Positions 16,630-25,007 of a stretch of DNA of 62,205 nucleotides are shown here, in pieces. This DNA comes from Acidobacteriota bacterium (GTDB taxonomy: Bacteria > Acidobacteriota > Vicinamibacteria > Vicinamibacterales > 2-12-FULL-66-21). How positions within the stretch are numbered: position 1 is the first letter of the stretch; each line of letters starts with the position of its first letter. Both the position numbers and the translations under genes were made by a program. The notes beneath the pieces are model-generated. The model did not search any database, was not told the origin of the DNA, and saw nothing but the letters and a program-made list of their open reading frames with translations. The stretch spans positions 1-62,205 of the forward strand of contig QHWT01000052.1 in assembly GCA_003222675.1 (NCBI GenBank). Direction: 5' to 3'.

Positions 16630-17772
16630 TTATTGAATCTCGCAGACATCGACCCGGATGTTCGGCACCGTGCTCGGTCCGCTCCATGACGGGTTCTGTG
16701 CCCCTTCCGCATCGCTGAGCACGTCCCACTGCTTCTGGCTGTTGCCCTGGCCAGAGCAGATGATGTCGCACGAGTAGCCGTTGCAGCTCGAGCCGCTCGA
16801 TTTCCGCAGCAACCCGAAGGGCCCTCCCGAAATGCCGTTACGCGTGAGTGACGTCGCGGTGGAGCGGAGGAAGGAGACGGTCTGACTCGACGACATGTGG
16901 CCGTACTTCGCGCGCTCGCATTCCACGATCGTCTGCGGGTTACTCGAATTGCACGGTCCGCCCGGCGCCGGCGACGGGCCGGGGCTTGGCGGCGGCGGCG
17001 CCGCAGGCGTCTGGAAGCTCTGGGTTGGCATCCACGGGCTCGTGGTCTCGCCGTCGGTCACGCGCGCGCGCCAGAAGTACGTTCGGCTCCCCGCGAGCGT
17101 GGCGCTCGTCATCGATGTCTGCCCGCCGCCTTCCGAGACGATGCCCGCCGAGACGAGCTGCGTGAAGCCTTGATCGTTCGCGATCTGGAACTCGTACGAC
17201 TTATTGCCGACAGGACCGACGGTCGTTGAATTCTGGACCGTCAGCACGGGTGTCGCGTTCGCGGTTGTCGCATTGTTGATTGGGGCAATCGCATTGGGCG
17301 GATTGATCGCAGGCTTCGGAAAGATTTCGAAACCTGCGCTGGCGAAGGGACCGGTGTTCGCGCCGTCTTCCGCGCGCACGCGCCAGAAGTAGGCGCGGCC
17401 GATCTCGAGGCGATCGACCTGGACGCTCGTGCGTCCGCCGCTCCCGGGAGCCACGCCTGCGCGGCTGAATAGTTTGGTGGTGAAGCCGGAGTCGCTCGCG
17501 ACTTCGAACGTGTACGACAGCGGCCGCACGCCGGTAGACGAGGCGTTCTCGATCAGCAGCCTGATCGGCTGCTCCGAATCCCGGAACTTGAAGCCCTGCG
17601 CCGGCTCCAGCAGCTTCGGTGCGGTGATATCCACGCCCGGGATCGGGCCTGCGACGGACGGGCTGAGCGGGTTCGAGCTCTTCTTCGCTTCGCAACCCGC
17701 AAAGGCTGCGCTCAATGCAACAATGACGACGCTGCATCGAGCGGCCGTTGTTCTGGCGGCGCTCGACTTCAT
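16630..17772 (-). CDS. Lipoprotein with two FN3-like domains and a Cys-rich C-terminal domain
   Basis: 380 residues from ATG at 17772 (AGAGG upstream). Lipobox AAFAGCEAK, then two FN3-like domains (about 45-145: YTFEVASDSGF, YFWRVRAEDG; about 150-245: YEFQIANDQGF, YFWRARVTDG), a Pro-rich linker PAAPPPPSPGPSPAPGG, and a C-terminal ~100-residue domain with cysteine pairs and DVLSDAEGAQNPSW. The C-terminal domain resembles most of the small lipoprotein at 17951. Probably a surface protein; function unknown. Confidence 0.8.
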   Translation of the reverse strand: MKSSAARTTAARCSVVIVALSAAFAGCEAKKSSNPLSPSVAGPIPGVDITAPKLLEPAQGFKFRDSEQPIRLLIENASSTGVRPLSYTFEVASDSGFTTKLFSRAGVAPGSGGRTSVQVDRLEIGRAYFWRVRAEDGANTGPFASAGFEIFPKPAINPPNAIAPINNATTANATPVLTVQNSTTVGPVGNKSYEFQIANDQGFTQLVSAGIVSEGGGQTSMTSATLAGSRTYFWRARVTDGETTSPWMPTQSFQTPAAPPPPSPGPSPAPGGPCNSSNPQTIVECERAKYGHMSSSQTVSFLRSTATSLTRNGISGGPFGLLRKSSGSSCNGYSCDIICSGQGNSQKQWDVLSDAEGAQNPSWSGPSTVPNIRVDVCEIQ

Positions 17773-17950
17773 GGCACTACCTCTGGACACCAACGGTTAC
17801 CAACCGACGGGCACGCGGCGCGCGTCGCAGATACACACCGCGGACCGTATCGGCGCGAGGGCAAGTTGTCTTTAGGGAGAACGTGGGGGTTGCTGGCGAA
17901 GGCCCCGTGTTCGAGCCGCTAGAATAGCACAGCTCTGCACGTCCTCGCTC

Positions 17951-18412
17951 TTAGCCGCACGTCGACCCGGGATACTCGCGATAGAACGGGAACGAGCCGT
18001 CTCCCCAATACAACTGAAGAGGATGATCGGGATTGTCGTAATCAAACGCGATGTCGTGGCCGTAGTCGGCGCCGTCTCGACGCTCGACGATGAAGTCGTT
18101 GCTGACGTCCGGACCGCCGCGCTTCAGATTCCAGCCCAGATCCATGCCGCCACACTTGCCCGCTTCGATGATCCGGTCGCGCAGGAACTGCATGTTCTGA
18201 ATGCGCTCGTCGCGGCTGATGCCGCCCGCGAGCCGCTCGGGATACTTCGCCGCAATGTACGCAACCAAGGCCGGACCGTTATTGGGATAGCCGGCCGCGG
18301 TCGAGTGGGTCGTAGACCGACCGGAATCAGTGGGCGCAACGGGCGATGATTTTCGCAGCTCGCATCCAGCAAGCGCGACGACGAGGGAAACGAGGCACAA
18401 GGATTTTTTCAC
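17951..18412 (-). CDS. Small lipoprotein sharing the C-terminal domain of its neighbour
   Basis: 153 residues from GTG at 18412 with GGGAG upstream. Lipobox VVALAGCEL. The mature part has FLRDRIIEAGKCGGMDLGWNLKRGG, a short linker, then DFIVERRDGADYGHDIAFDYDNPDHPLQLYW. Order and spacing of the conserved patches (helix, FLR, GG..G..K, D-I, D-x-D, W) parallel the C-terminal ~100 residues of the protein at 16630, so I propose one shared domain. No known family recognised. Confidence 0.72.
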   Translation of the reverse strand: MKKSLCLVSLVVALAGCELRKSSPVAPTDSGRSTTHSTAAGYPNNGPALVAYIAAKYPERLAGGISRDERIQNMQFLRDRIIEAGKCGGMDLGWNLKRGGPDVSNDFIVERRDGADYGHDIAFDYDNPDHPLQLYWGDGSFPFYREYPGSTCG

Positions 18413-18433
18413 GCGCGCTCCCAGGGAAGCTAC

Positions 18434-18464
18434 ACGTGCCGCCATAGCGCCGACGGCGGCACGT
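18434..18464. terminator. Perfect 10-bp hairpin between two minus-strand genes
   Basis: ACGTGCCGCC at 18434-18443 pairs with GGCGGCACGT at 18455-18464. No U-tract. It lies downstream of the flippase gene and just upstream of the small lipoprotein start, so it could be a terminator or a 5' leader structure. Confidence 0.4.
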
Positions 18465-18612
18465 AATTGATCTCGATTGTGGTGAAGAGGCCGACCGAAA
18501 AATCTGCCGGCCGATCAAGAGTGCAGGACGGACGAGCTTTCGTCAAGCTCGGCGGGGAGGGAACGGAATCCACTCGCTCAGAAGCCGCCGAAATCAGGAA
18601 AGACGATTTGGA

Positions 18613-19593
18613 TTATCGAGAAGGCGCCTGTCGCGTCAGGTATGCGACGCCGCCGGAGAGGGAGAAGATCATGATGAGCGCGGCGCCCATGAACGAGACG
18701 AGGAGCGCCGATTCGAGTGACAGCCCGAGGCGCGTGAAATAAAAGCCGAAGGTCGCTTCGCGCACGCCGAACCCGTTCATCGAGACCGGCAGCATCTGCA
18801 CGATGAACGACACGGGCACGATGACGGCGAGCTCGGCGAAACCGATCGGGATACCCATGCTCCGCGCGATCGCGAGATAGAACAGGACCAGAAGTCCTTG
18901 GACGGCGACCGCGCCGATGAAGCAGCCGGCAAGCGCCGCGGGTGTTTCCTTGAACCGCGTCAGCGTCTCGGTCAGCATTTCGATCCGTGTATCCACCCAT
19001 TCCTTGTGAAACACGCGAAGCGGCTGCAAGAGCTTCGTCATGCTCTCAGGGATGAGGAGCGTCGGCGTGGCGACGATGGCGCCGAGGCCGAAGCCCGCCC
19101 AGAGCACCCCCGGGCCCACGGGCCCCACGGCCATCCGCTGCATCAACGTCGCGCCACTCGCTGCCATCAGAGCCAGCGCAAGCAGCCCGATGCCTCGATC
19201 GATCAGCACCACGGTGGTGGCGAGCGTTTTCGATCCGGCTGGTTTCGCCGTGTCGGTGATGCGCACGACGTCGCCGCCGATATTGCTCGGCAGGAAATTA
19301 TTGAAGAAGGTCGCGACGAGAAATGAAGACGTGAGCGCGGTGAACGGCAGCCTCACGTGCTGCGCGCGCAGCAGCACGCCCCACCGCCACGCGCTCGCGA
19401 GCACCATCAGCAGATACAGGCCCAGCGCGCCCGCGAGCCACACGATGGAGGCGTTGCGCGCATAGCTCCAGAGCCGCGCCACGTCGACGCGCAACAGGAG
19501 CAGCGCGAGCAACCCGATGCTGACGGTGGCCTTGAGGAGGCCGAGTGCGAGTGTGCGGACGCGCGACGGACGCGGTTCGTTCTCGTGATCCAC
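18613..19593 (-). CDS. Flippase-like (UPF0104) membrane protein
   Basis: 326 residues from GTG at 19593, with about eight hydrophobic helices. FLVATFFNNFLPSNIGGDVVR, VVLIDRGIGLLALALM and LPVSMNGFGVREATFGFYF are the diagnostic motifs of the COG0392 group. It is homologous to the protein at 10915-11904. Such proteins often accompany exopolysaccharide or lipid-glycan genes; this one is divergent from the GT cluster that starts at 19803. Substrate unknown. Confidence 0.87.
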   Translation of the reverse strand: MDHENEPRPSRVRTLALGLLKATVSIGLLALLLLRVDVARLWSYARNASIVWLAGALGLYLLMVLASAWRWGVLLRAQHVRLPFTALTSSFLVATFFNNFLPSNIGGDVVRITDTAKPAGSKTLATTVVLIDRGIGLLALALMAASGATLMQRMAVGPVGPGVLWAGFGLGAIVATPTLLIPESMTKLLQPLRVFHKEWVDTRIEMLTETLTRFKETPAALAGCFIGAVAVQGLLVLFYLAIARSMGIPIGFAELAVIVPVSFIVQMLPVSMNGFGVREATFGFYFTRLGLSLESALLVSFMGAALIMIFSLSGGVAYLTRQAPSR

Positions 19594-19640
19594 GTTGATC
19601 GGATGCCCGCGCCATGCACGCGCGGACCCTTCAGCCTACC

Positions 19641-19783
19641 ACGGCCACAGAAGAACACAGAAGAACACTGACCAACACTGAACAACACAGCAAACCCACT
19701 GAAAACAGGATGTCTTCGACTTCCGGGTTCTGTGTTTTTCTGTGGCCATCTTTCCGGGTTGTTCAGTGTGTTTCTGTGGCCGT
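19641..19783. repeat. Inverted repeat cassette ACGGCCACAGAA
   Basis: The left arm (from 19641, ACGGCCACAGAAGAACACAG) and right arm (ending 19783) are imperfect inverted copies; inner segments (CGGGTTCTGTGTTTTTCTGTGGCC) also pair with the left. It sits in the divergent region before the GT4 gene and ends at the candidate -10 TACAAT at 19783-19788. Confidence 0.75.
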
Positions 19784-19802
19784 ACAATTCGGTGTTCTCT
19801 CG

Positions 19803-21002
19803 ATGCGCATCCTCATGATCGCACCGGAGCCGTTCTTCGAGCCCCGGGGCACACCTTTCAGCGAATTTCATCGCATTCGCGCGCTCGTCGAGCTCGGCCA
19901 CACGGTCGATCTCGTCACGTACCCGTTCGGGCGCGACGTGTCGCTGCCGGGCCTGCGGGTGTTTCGGAGCGCGCGGCCGCCGTTCATGAACGGCATCGGC
20001 ATCGGTCCGTCCTGGCGCAAGCTGCCGCTCGATCTGCTCGTCTTCTGCTCGACGCTGCATCGCGCGTTATCGGGCCGCTACGACGCCGTGCACTCGCACG
20101 AGGAGGGCAGCTGGTGGGGAGTCCTCGTGGCGGCGCTGCTCGACGTGCCGCACTTGTACGACATGCATTCGAGCCTGCCGCAGCAGCTTACCAACTTTGC
20201 CTATAGCCGCTCGCGGGTGTTGACAGCGCTCTTCCGTTCGCTCGAGCGTTTCGTCATCCGCCGCTCGCGCGTGGTCATCGTGATCTGTCCGCAGCTCGAA
20301 GATGTCGTGCGCGGCATCGACCGCGCCGTCCCGTCGGTGCTGATCGAGAATGCGCCGGGATCGGGCGATGCGCCGGTTGCAGGCTCTGGCGCCGCCGTCC
20401 GCGGGGCGCTCGGCCTGGATCCGCAGGCGCCCCTTGTCCTTTACACCGGCACGTTTGAGACCTACCAGGGGCTGGACCTGTTGTTCGCGTCGATGCGCCA
20501 CGTGCTGACCGAACGTCCTGACGCGCGGCTCGTGCTCGCAGGAGGACGTGCCGATCAGATTGAGGCCGCCCGCGAGCAGGCGGAACGGGAAGGCATTGCG
20601 AAGGCAACGATCTTCGCCGGGCAGCGTCCGGCGGAGGAAATTCCCGCATTTCTCGACGCGGCGGACGTGCTCGTATCGCCGCGCAGTCTCGGGACCAACA
20701 CGCCGCTGAAGATCTACCAGTACCTTCGGTCCGGTCGCGCGATAGTGGCGACGCGGCTGCTCACGCACACGCAGGTGTTGAACGACGATGTGGCGATCCT
20801 GACGGAGGCAACCGCCGAAGGATTCGCCCGAGGCATCGTCGCGGCGCTGGCCGATCCGGATCACGCGCGGGCGATCGGCGGGCGGGCGCGTCAGCTCGCG
20901 GATACGAAGTACAGCTACGACACGTACCTGTCGCGGACACGGCAGGCGTGCGCGCACCTGTCCGGCGAGGCCACGCCACAGATGGCCGGCGGTGTGGCGT
21001 GA
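19803..21002 (+). CDS. GT4 family glycosyltransferase
   Basis: 399 residues. N-terminal Rossmann domain MRILMIAPEPFFEPRGTPFSE (acceptor side) with HSHEEGSWWG, and a C-terminal GT-B donor domain with LVLYTGTFETYQGLDLLF, LVLAGG, and SPRSLGTNTPLKIYQYLRSGR, where the usual E-x7-E pattern is replaced by a TPLKIYQYL segment as in many GT4 enzymes. The upstream extension reads through the intergenic inverted repeat, so ATG at 19803 is preferred. First gene of a co-directional glycan cluster; the next gene overlaps by GTGA. Confidence 0.88.
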   Translation: MRILMIAPEPFFEPRGTPFSEFHRIRALVELGHTVDLVTYPFGRDVSLPGLRVFRSARPPFMNGIGIGPSWRKLPLDLLVFCSTLHRALSGRYDAVHSHEEGSWWGVLVAALLDVPHLYDMHSSLPQQLTNFAYSRSRVLTALFRSLERFVIRRSRVVIVICPQLEDVVRGIDRAVPSVLIENAPGSGDAPVAGSGAAVRGALGLDPQAPLVLYTGTFETYQGLDLLFASMRHVLTERPDARLVLAGGRADQIEAAREQAEREGIAKATIFAGQRPAEEIPAFLDAADVLVSPRSLGTNTPLKIYQYLRSGRAIVATRLLTHTQVLNDDVAILTEATAEGFARGIVAALADPDHARAIGGRARQLADTKYSYDTYLSRTRQACAHLSGEATPQMAGGVA

Positions 21003-21868
21003 CGGCCGCCTCCGCGCCTGACGGCGCGACGGCGCCCAAGGCCGCGTCCGCGCCTGATGGCGCGACCGCGCCCAAGGCCGCGTCCGCGCCCGACGGCGCG
21101 ACGGCGCGCCACCACGCCGAGGCGCAGCCGCCCGATCATTACAGCTACGCTGTCTACGCGGATCCCGCGATGGCGGAACGCTTCGAAGCGCTGCGCTTCA
21201 GCGGCCCGATCGGCCGTCTGATCGCCGAAACGCAGGAGCAGCAGATCTCCACGTTTCTCGCGCCGGTCGAGCGTAAACGCGTCCTCGACGTGGGAACCGG
21301 CACCGGCCGCGCGGCGATCGCGCTCGCACGCGGCGGCGCGGTCGTCACCGGCGTGGACGCGTCCGCGGAGATGCTGCAGGTTGCCGAGCGCCGGGCGCGC
21401 GAGGCCGGCGCCCGCGTCACGTTTGCGCGCGGGGATGCGCACTGCCTCGATTTTGACGACCGCAGCTTCGACGCGGTCGTCTGTCTTCGCGTGTTGATGC
21501 ACACGCCGGACTGGCAGCAGTCGCTGAAAGAGCTGTGCAGAGTCGCGAACGATCGCGTCGTGTTCGACTATCCTGCGCGCTGGAGCACGGCGGCGCTGCA
21601 GGCGGCGGCCCGCCGGGTCGCGCATCTGGTCGATTCGCGCGTGGAGGCGTATCGCGTCTTCTCGTCGCGGGCGATCGCGCGCGCGCTCAACGCCGAGGGA
21701 TTTCGGGTCGCCGGCGAACACCGACAGTTCGTGCTGCCGATCGCGCTCCACAAACGCGTCGGCTCGGAGGCATGGACGAGCCGAACCGAAGCGTGGCTGA
21801 CGCGCGCCGGGCTGATGCGGCGGTTTGGTTCCCCCGTGACTATCGTGGCCGAACGTTGCGCGTCCTAG
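20999..21868 (+). CDS. SAM-dependent methyltransferase with repeated N-terminal linker
   Basis: 289 residues from GTG at 20999, overlapping the GT4 stop. The N-terminus is a threefold 12-residue repeat (AASAPDGATAPK). The class I methyltransferase core begins near residue 85: VLDVGTGTGRAAIAL (motif I), VTGVDASAEMLQ, FARGDAHCLDF, FDAVVCLRVLMHTPDW. Closest in style to UbiE/COQ5-like enzymes. In a glycan cluster it could methylate a sugar or lipid intermediate. It overlaps the epimerase downstream by 13 nt. Confidence 0.83.
   Translation: MTAASAPDGATAPKAASAPDGATAPKAASAPDGATARHHAEAQPPDHYSYAVYADPAMAERFEALRFSGPIGRLIAETQEQQISTFLAPVERKRVLDVGTGTGRAAIALARGGAVVTGVDASAEMLQVAERRAREAGARVTFARGDAHCLDFDDRSFDAVVCLRVLMHTPDWQQSLKELCRVANDRVVFDYPARWSTAALQAAARRVAHLVDSRVEAYRVFSSRAIARALNAEGFRVAGEHRQFVLPIALHKRVGSEAWTSRTEAWLTRAGLMRRFGSPVTIVAERCAS
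21005..21106 (+). repeat. 36-bp tandem repeat, three units, coding
   Basis: Units begin at 21005, 21041 and 21077 (the last is partial) and encode AASAPDGATAPK. They differ at a few mostly synonymous positions and form a disordered N-terminal extension of the methyltransferase. Confidence 0.9.
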
Positions 21869-22836
21869 TCACGGGCGGCAGCGGGTTCACGGGTGGCCAT
21901 CTCGCGCGCGGTCTTCGCGCGCGCGGCCACGATGTCCGCGCGCTCGTGCGCGACGCGTCGCGCGGCGAGCGGTTGCGCGCGGCAGGCGTCGAGCTCGCGA
22001 CGGGCGATCTCCGTGACCCGTCTACGATTCACCGCGCCGCCGCCGGGGCCGACGTCATCTACAACATTGCCGCCCTGTATCGACAGGCGGGCCTCCCCGA
22101 TAGCGTCTATCACGACGTCAATGCCGCTGCTGTCGGCTCGCTGATTGAGGCGGCCGCAGCAGCAGGCGCCCGTCGCGTCGTCCACTGCAGCACCGTGGGC
22201 GTGCACGGGGACGTCGAGCACCCGCCCGCGAACGAGGACGCGCCGCTCCGTCCGGGCGACATCTACCAGGTCACAAAGCTGGAAGGCGAACGCGTGGCGC
22301 GCGAGGCAGCGGCGCGAACGGGCGTCGAGGTCGTGATTGCGCGCCCGACCGGAATCTACGGTCCCGGCGATCGGCGCCTGCTGAAGTTGTTTCGAGGCGT
22401 CGCGCGACGGCGCTTCGTGATCCTTGGCCGCGGCGAGATCTTCTACCACCTCACCTACATCGACGACCTCGTCGAGGGCTTTCGATTGTGCGGCGAAGTG
22501 CCGGCCGCGGCCGGACGGACCTACATTCTGGCGGGCGGCGAAGTCTCGACACTAAACGAGCTTGCCGCGTTGATTGCCGAGGCAGCGGGCGTCCCGGCGC
22601 CACGTTTCCACCTGCCGGTGTGGCCGTTCTGGGCTGCGGCCGCTGCGTGCGAGGCTCTTTGCGCGCCGCTCAAAATCGAGCCGCCCCTTTATCGCCGTCG
22701 AGTGGATTTTTTTACGAAGAGCCGGGCGTTCGACATCAGCCGCGCGCGCGCGGAGCTCGGGTACGCTCCGAAGGTCGGGCTGCGCGACGGGGTTCGGAAG
22801 ACGCTCGCGTGGTATCGATCCGAGAGGTGGATTTAA
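21856..22836 (+). CDS. NAD-dependent epimerase/dehydratase (extended SDR)
   Basis: 326 residues from a TTG at 21856; the frame is open further upstream only as overlap with the methyltransferase. VLVTGGSGFTGGHLARGL is the dinucleotide-binding loop, IYQVTKLEGE carries the catalytic Tyr-x3-Lys, and ARPTGIYGPGDRR follows. The style (NIAALYRQ, long C-terminus with LRDGVRKTLAWY) is close to HpnA-like and 3-beta-HSD-like SDRs acting on lipid-linked or sugar substrates. Substrate not resolved. Confidence 0.85.
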   Translation: MRVLVTGGSGFTGGHLARGLRARGHDVRALVRDASRGERLRAAGVELATGDLRDPSTIHRAAAGADVIYNIAALYRQAGLPDSVYHDVNAAAVGSLIEAAAAAGARRVVHCSTVGVHGDVEHPPANEDAPLRPGDIYQVTKLEGERVAREAAARTGVEVVIARPTGIYGPGDRRLLKLFRGVARRRFVILGRGEIFYHLTYIDDLVEGFRLCGEVPAAAGRTYILAGGEVSTLNELAALIAEAAGVPAPRFHLPVWPFWAAAAACEALCAPLKIEPPLYRRRVDFFTKSRAFDISRARAELGYAPKVGLRDGVRKTLAWYRSERWI

Positions 22837-22942
22837 GTGCTGTTCAGGCCCAGCATCGGTCGCCTTATCATATAAGTAAGCCACGATCCGCGGATCAGAT
22901 CGGCGAGGAATCACACGCGGATCACAGGGAACAGATCAACGA

Positions 22943-23698
22943 ATGATGGACACTCGTGATATACCGCGCGCGCAGGATCAGTTGTTCTCGGCGCGGCAGT
23001 CCGCGCGCAACAAGTTCGCGGCGCTCGTCGTCGGACAACCGGGATGGGGTCCGTTGCTGAAGTACGAGCTGGTCCAGCAGCTGTCGCAGAACGTCGCCGG
23101 TGCCGTCGGCTTTGCGCTGCGCAAGGTGATGTTTCCGTGGCTCCTCGGCGCGTGCGGACGGAACGTCATCTTCGGGCAGAACGTGGTCCTGCGGCACCCT
23201 CACAAGATCCGGATCGGCGACAACGTGGTGATCGACGACAACTGTCTGATCGACGCGAAAGGCGATACCAACCGCGGTATTTCGATCGGCAGCGGCGTCT
23301 TCATCGGGCGGAACACGATCCTCTCCTGTAAGAACGGCGACATCGAGCTCGCCGACGGCGCGAACATCGGCTTCAACTGCGAGATCTTCTCCGCCAGCCG
23401 CGTCAGCATCGGGAAGGAGACGCTCCTTGCCGCGTACTGCTACGTCATCGGCGGCGACCACGACTTCAGCGATGTCTCGGAAGCGATCCTCGCGCAGGGA
23501 CGCCGTTCCGTCGGCGTGTGGGTCGGCGCGGGGGCCTGGCTCGGGGCTGGCGCGAAGGTCCTCGACGGCGTCACGATCGGCGATCGCGCGATCGTCGGCG
23601 CCGGCGCGGTCGTGCGCGACGCGGTGCCCGACGCGGCGGTCGCGGTGGGTGTGCCGGCGCGCGTGATCGGTCAGCGCGATGGGGCGGTGCGCTGGTGA
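22943..23698 (+). CDS. Left-handed beta-helix (hexapeptide) acyltransferase
   Basis: 251 residues. After ~60 residues of N-terminal helix, about ten imperfect hexapeptide turns follow (VLRHPHKIRIGDNVVIDDNCLI, ISIGSGVFIGRNTIL, ANIGFNCEIF, WVGAGAWLGAGAKVLDGVTIG), interrupted by an extended loop carrying GGDHDF, which supplies the His common in LpxA/WbbJ-type O-acetyltransferases. It probably acetylates a sugar in the surface glycan made by the neighbouring glycosyltransferases. Two adjacent ATGs make the start uncertain by one codon. Confidence 0.88.
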   Translation: MMDTRDIPRAQDQLFSARQSARNKFAALVVGQPGWGPLLKYELVQQLSQNVAGAVGFALRKVMFPWLLGACGRNVIFGQNVVLRHPHKIRIGDNVVIDDNCLIDAKGDTNRGISIGSGVFIGRNTILSCKNGDIELADGANIGFNCEIFSASRVSIGKETLLAAYCYVIGGDHDFSDVSEAILAQGRRSVGVWVGAGAWLGAGAKVLDGVTIGDRAIVGAGAVVRDAVPDAAVAVGVPARVIGQRDGAVRW

Positions 23699-23756
23699 TC
23701 CCGTCTGGCTCGCCGGAGGTGCATCTCGGCGGAGAGCGGCAAGGCGAGGTGCGCTC

Positions 23757-25007
23757 GTGAACCCGCCTTCGCCGCTGCGCGGCTTCGGCGAGGCAAGCGA
23801 CGCTGCTGCGCAGCGTCGCTTGAACGTGCTGCAGGTCTGCGATCACCTTGGCTGGGAAGGGTCGCGGATGCACGGCGTCAAGCGCCTGTTCGCCTGGATG
23901 ATTCCGCGCTTCGACCCGGCACGCTATAACGTGTCGCTCGTCAGCCTTCGAAAGAAGGACCTGTCCGAGGAGACGCTCGACGCGCTCGGTATCGACATCA
24001 CATATCTCCACAAATCGAGGTTCGACCCCGCAACGCTCCCGGCCTTGCTCAAGATCATCGGCCGCAAGCGAATCGATATCCTGCACCTCCACGGGTACGG
24101 CGCGACGACGTTCGGGCGGTGTGCGGGGATGATGCGCGGGCTGCCGACGATCCTGCACGAGCACGCGAACCTGACGGACACGCCATGGTTTCAGAAAGTG
24201 GCCGACCGCCTGCTGGCGCCTGCGACCGATATCGCGATCGCGGTCTCGAAGAGCACCGCGGAGTTCGTCATCAAGGCGCGGCAGATGCCCGCGGAGCGCG
24301 TGAAGGTGGTGTACCTCGGTGTGCCACTGGAGGAATTCAGCCGGAAACGCTCACCCGAAGAGATCGCCGACGCGCGGCGTGAGCTAGGCATCGGCGCGGA
24401 CGAATGGGCGGTCGGCACGATCACGCGCCTGCACGACTCCAAGGGAAACTCCTACCTGGTGGACTCCGCGCAGCAGGTGCTGCAGGAGCGCTCGAACACG
24501 CGGTTCTTCCTGTTTGGCGAAGGACCGCTGCGCGCCGACCTCGAGTCGCAGGCGCGCTCGCTCGGCCTTGGCGACCGCGTGGTGTTCGGCGGCTTCGCGC
24601 GCGACGTTGCTCGAGTGCTCTCCGCATTCGACGTCAGCGTCTTTCCGTCGCTGTGGGAGGGGACGCCGCTGACCGTGTTCGAGGCGCTGGCAATGGGGAA
24701 GGCGATCGTGGCGACCGACGCAGACGGTCTTCTCGACGTGCTGACGCCGGATCGCGAGGCGGTGATCGTGCCGAAGCGCGATGCGAACGCGCTGGCGCGG
24801 GCAGTCGTGCACGTGCTCGATCATCCCGAGGAGCGTGCGCGGCTGTCGGGCAACGCGCGGCTCAAGGGTCAGCAGTACGACATCGCCACTTTCGTGCGAA
24901 GGATGGAGCGCCTCTACGACCTGCTGCACCGCGTGTCCCGATCGACGAAGCGTCGCGGCGTATTGCAGGCGGACCTCACGTTCCTGACCGGGGGAATCCG
25001 CGCGTGA
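23757..25007 (+). CDS. GT4 family glycosyltransferase with hairpin-encoded N-terminus
   Basis: 416 residues if GTG at 23757 is the start (GAGG upstream); a TTG at 23820 would give the usual family start LNVLQVCDHLGWEGS. The intervening 21 codons are encoded by two GC-rich palindromes. The GT-B donor domain shows VGTITRLHDSKG, FFLFGEGPLRADLE and FPSLWEGTPLTVFEALAMGKAIVATD, with the E-x7-E motif. Part of the co-directional glycan cluster; overlaps the membrane protein at 25004 (GTGA). Confidence 0.87.
   Translation: MNPPSPLRGFGEASDAAAQRRLNVLQVCDHLGWEGSRMHGVKRLFAWMIPRFDPARYNVSLVSLRKKDLSEETLDALGIDITYLHKSRFDPATLPALLKIIGRKRIDILHLHGYGATTFGRCAGMMRGLPTILHEHANLTDTPWFQKVADRLLAPATDIAIAVSKSTAEFVIKARQMPAERVKVVYLGVPLEEFSRKRSPEEIADARRELGIGADEWAVGTITRLHDSKGNSYLVDSAQQVLQERSNTRFFLFGEGPLRADLESQARSLGLGDRVVFGGFARDVARVLSAFDVSVFPSLWEGTPLTVFEALAMGKAIVATDADGLLDVLTPDREAVIVPKRDANALARAVVHVLDHPEERARLSGNARLKGQQYDIATFVRRMERLYDLLHRVSRSTKRRGVLQADLTFLTGGIRA
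23794..23822. repeat. Perfect 13-bp hairpin in the 5' end of the GT4 gene
   Basis: CAAGCGACGCTGC at 23794-23806 pairs perfectly with GCAGCGTCGCTTG at 23810-23822. A second, imperfect palindrome precedes it at about 23764-23793. It ends exactly on the alternative TTG start, so it may control initiation. Confidence 0.8.
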
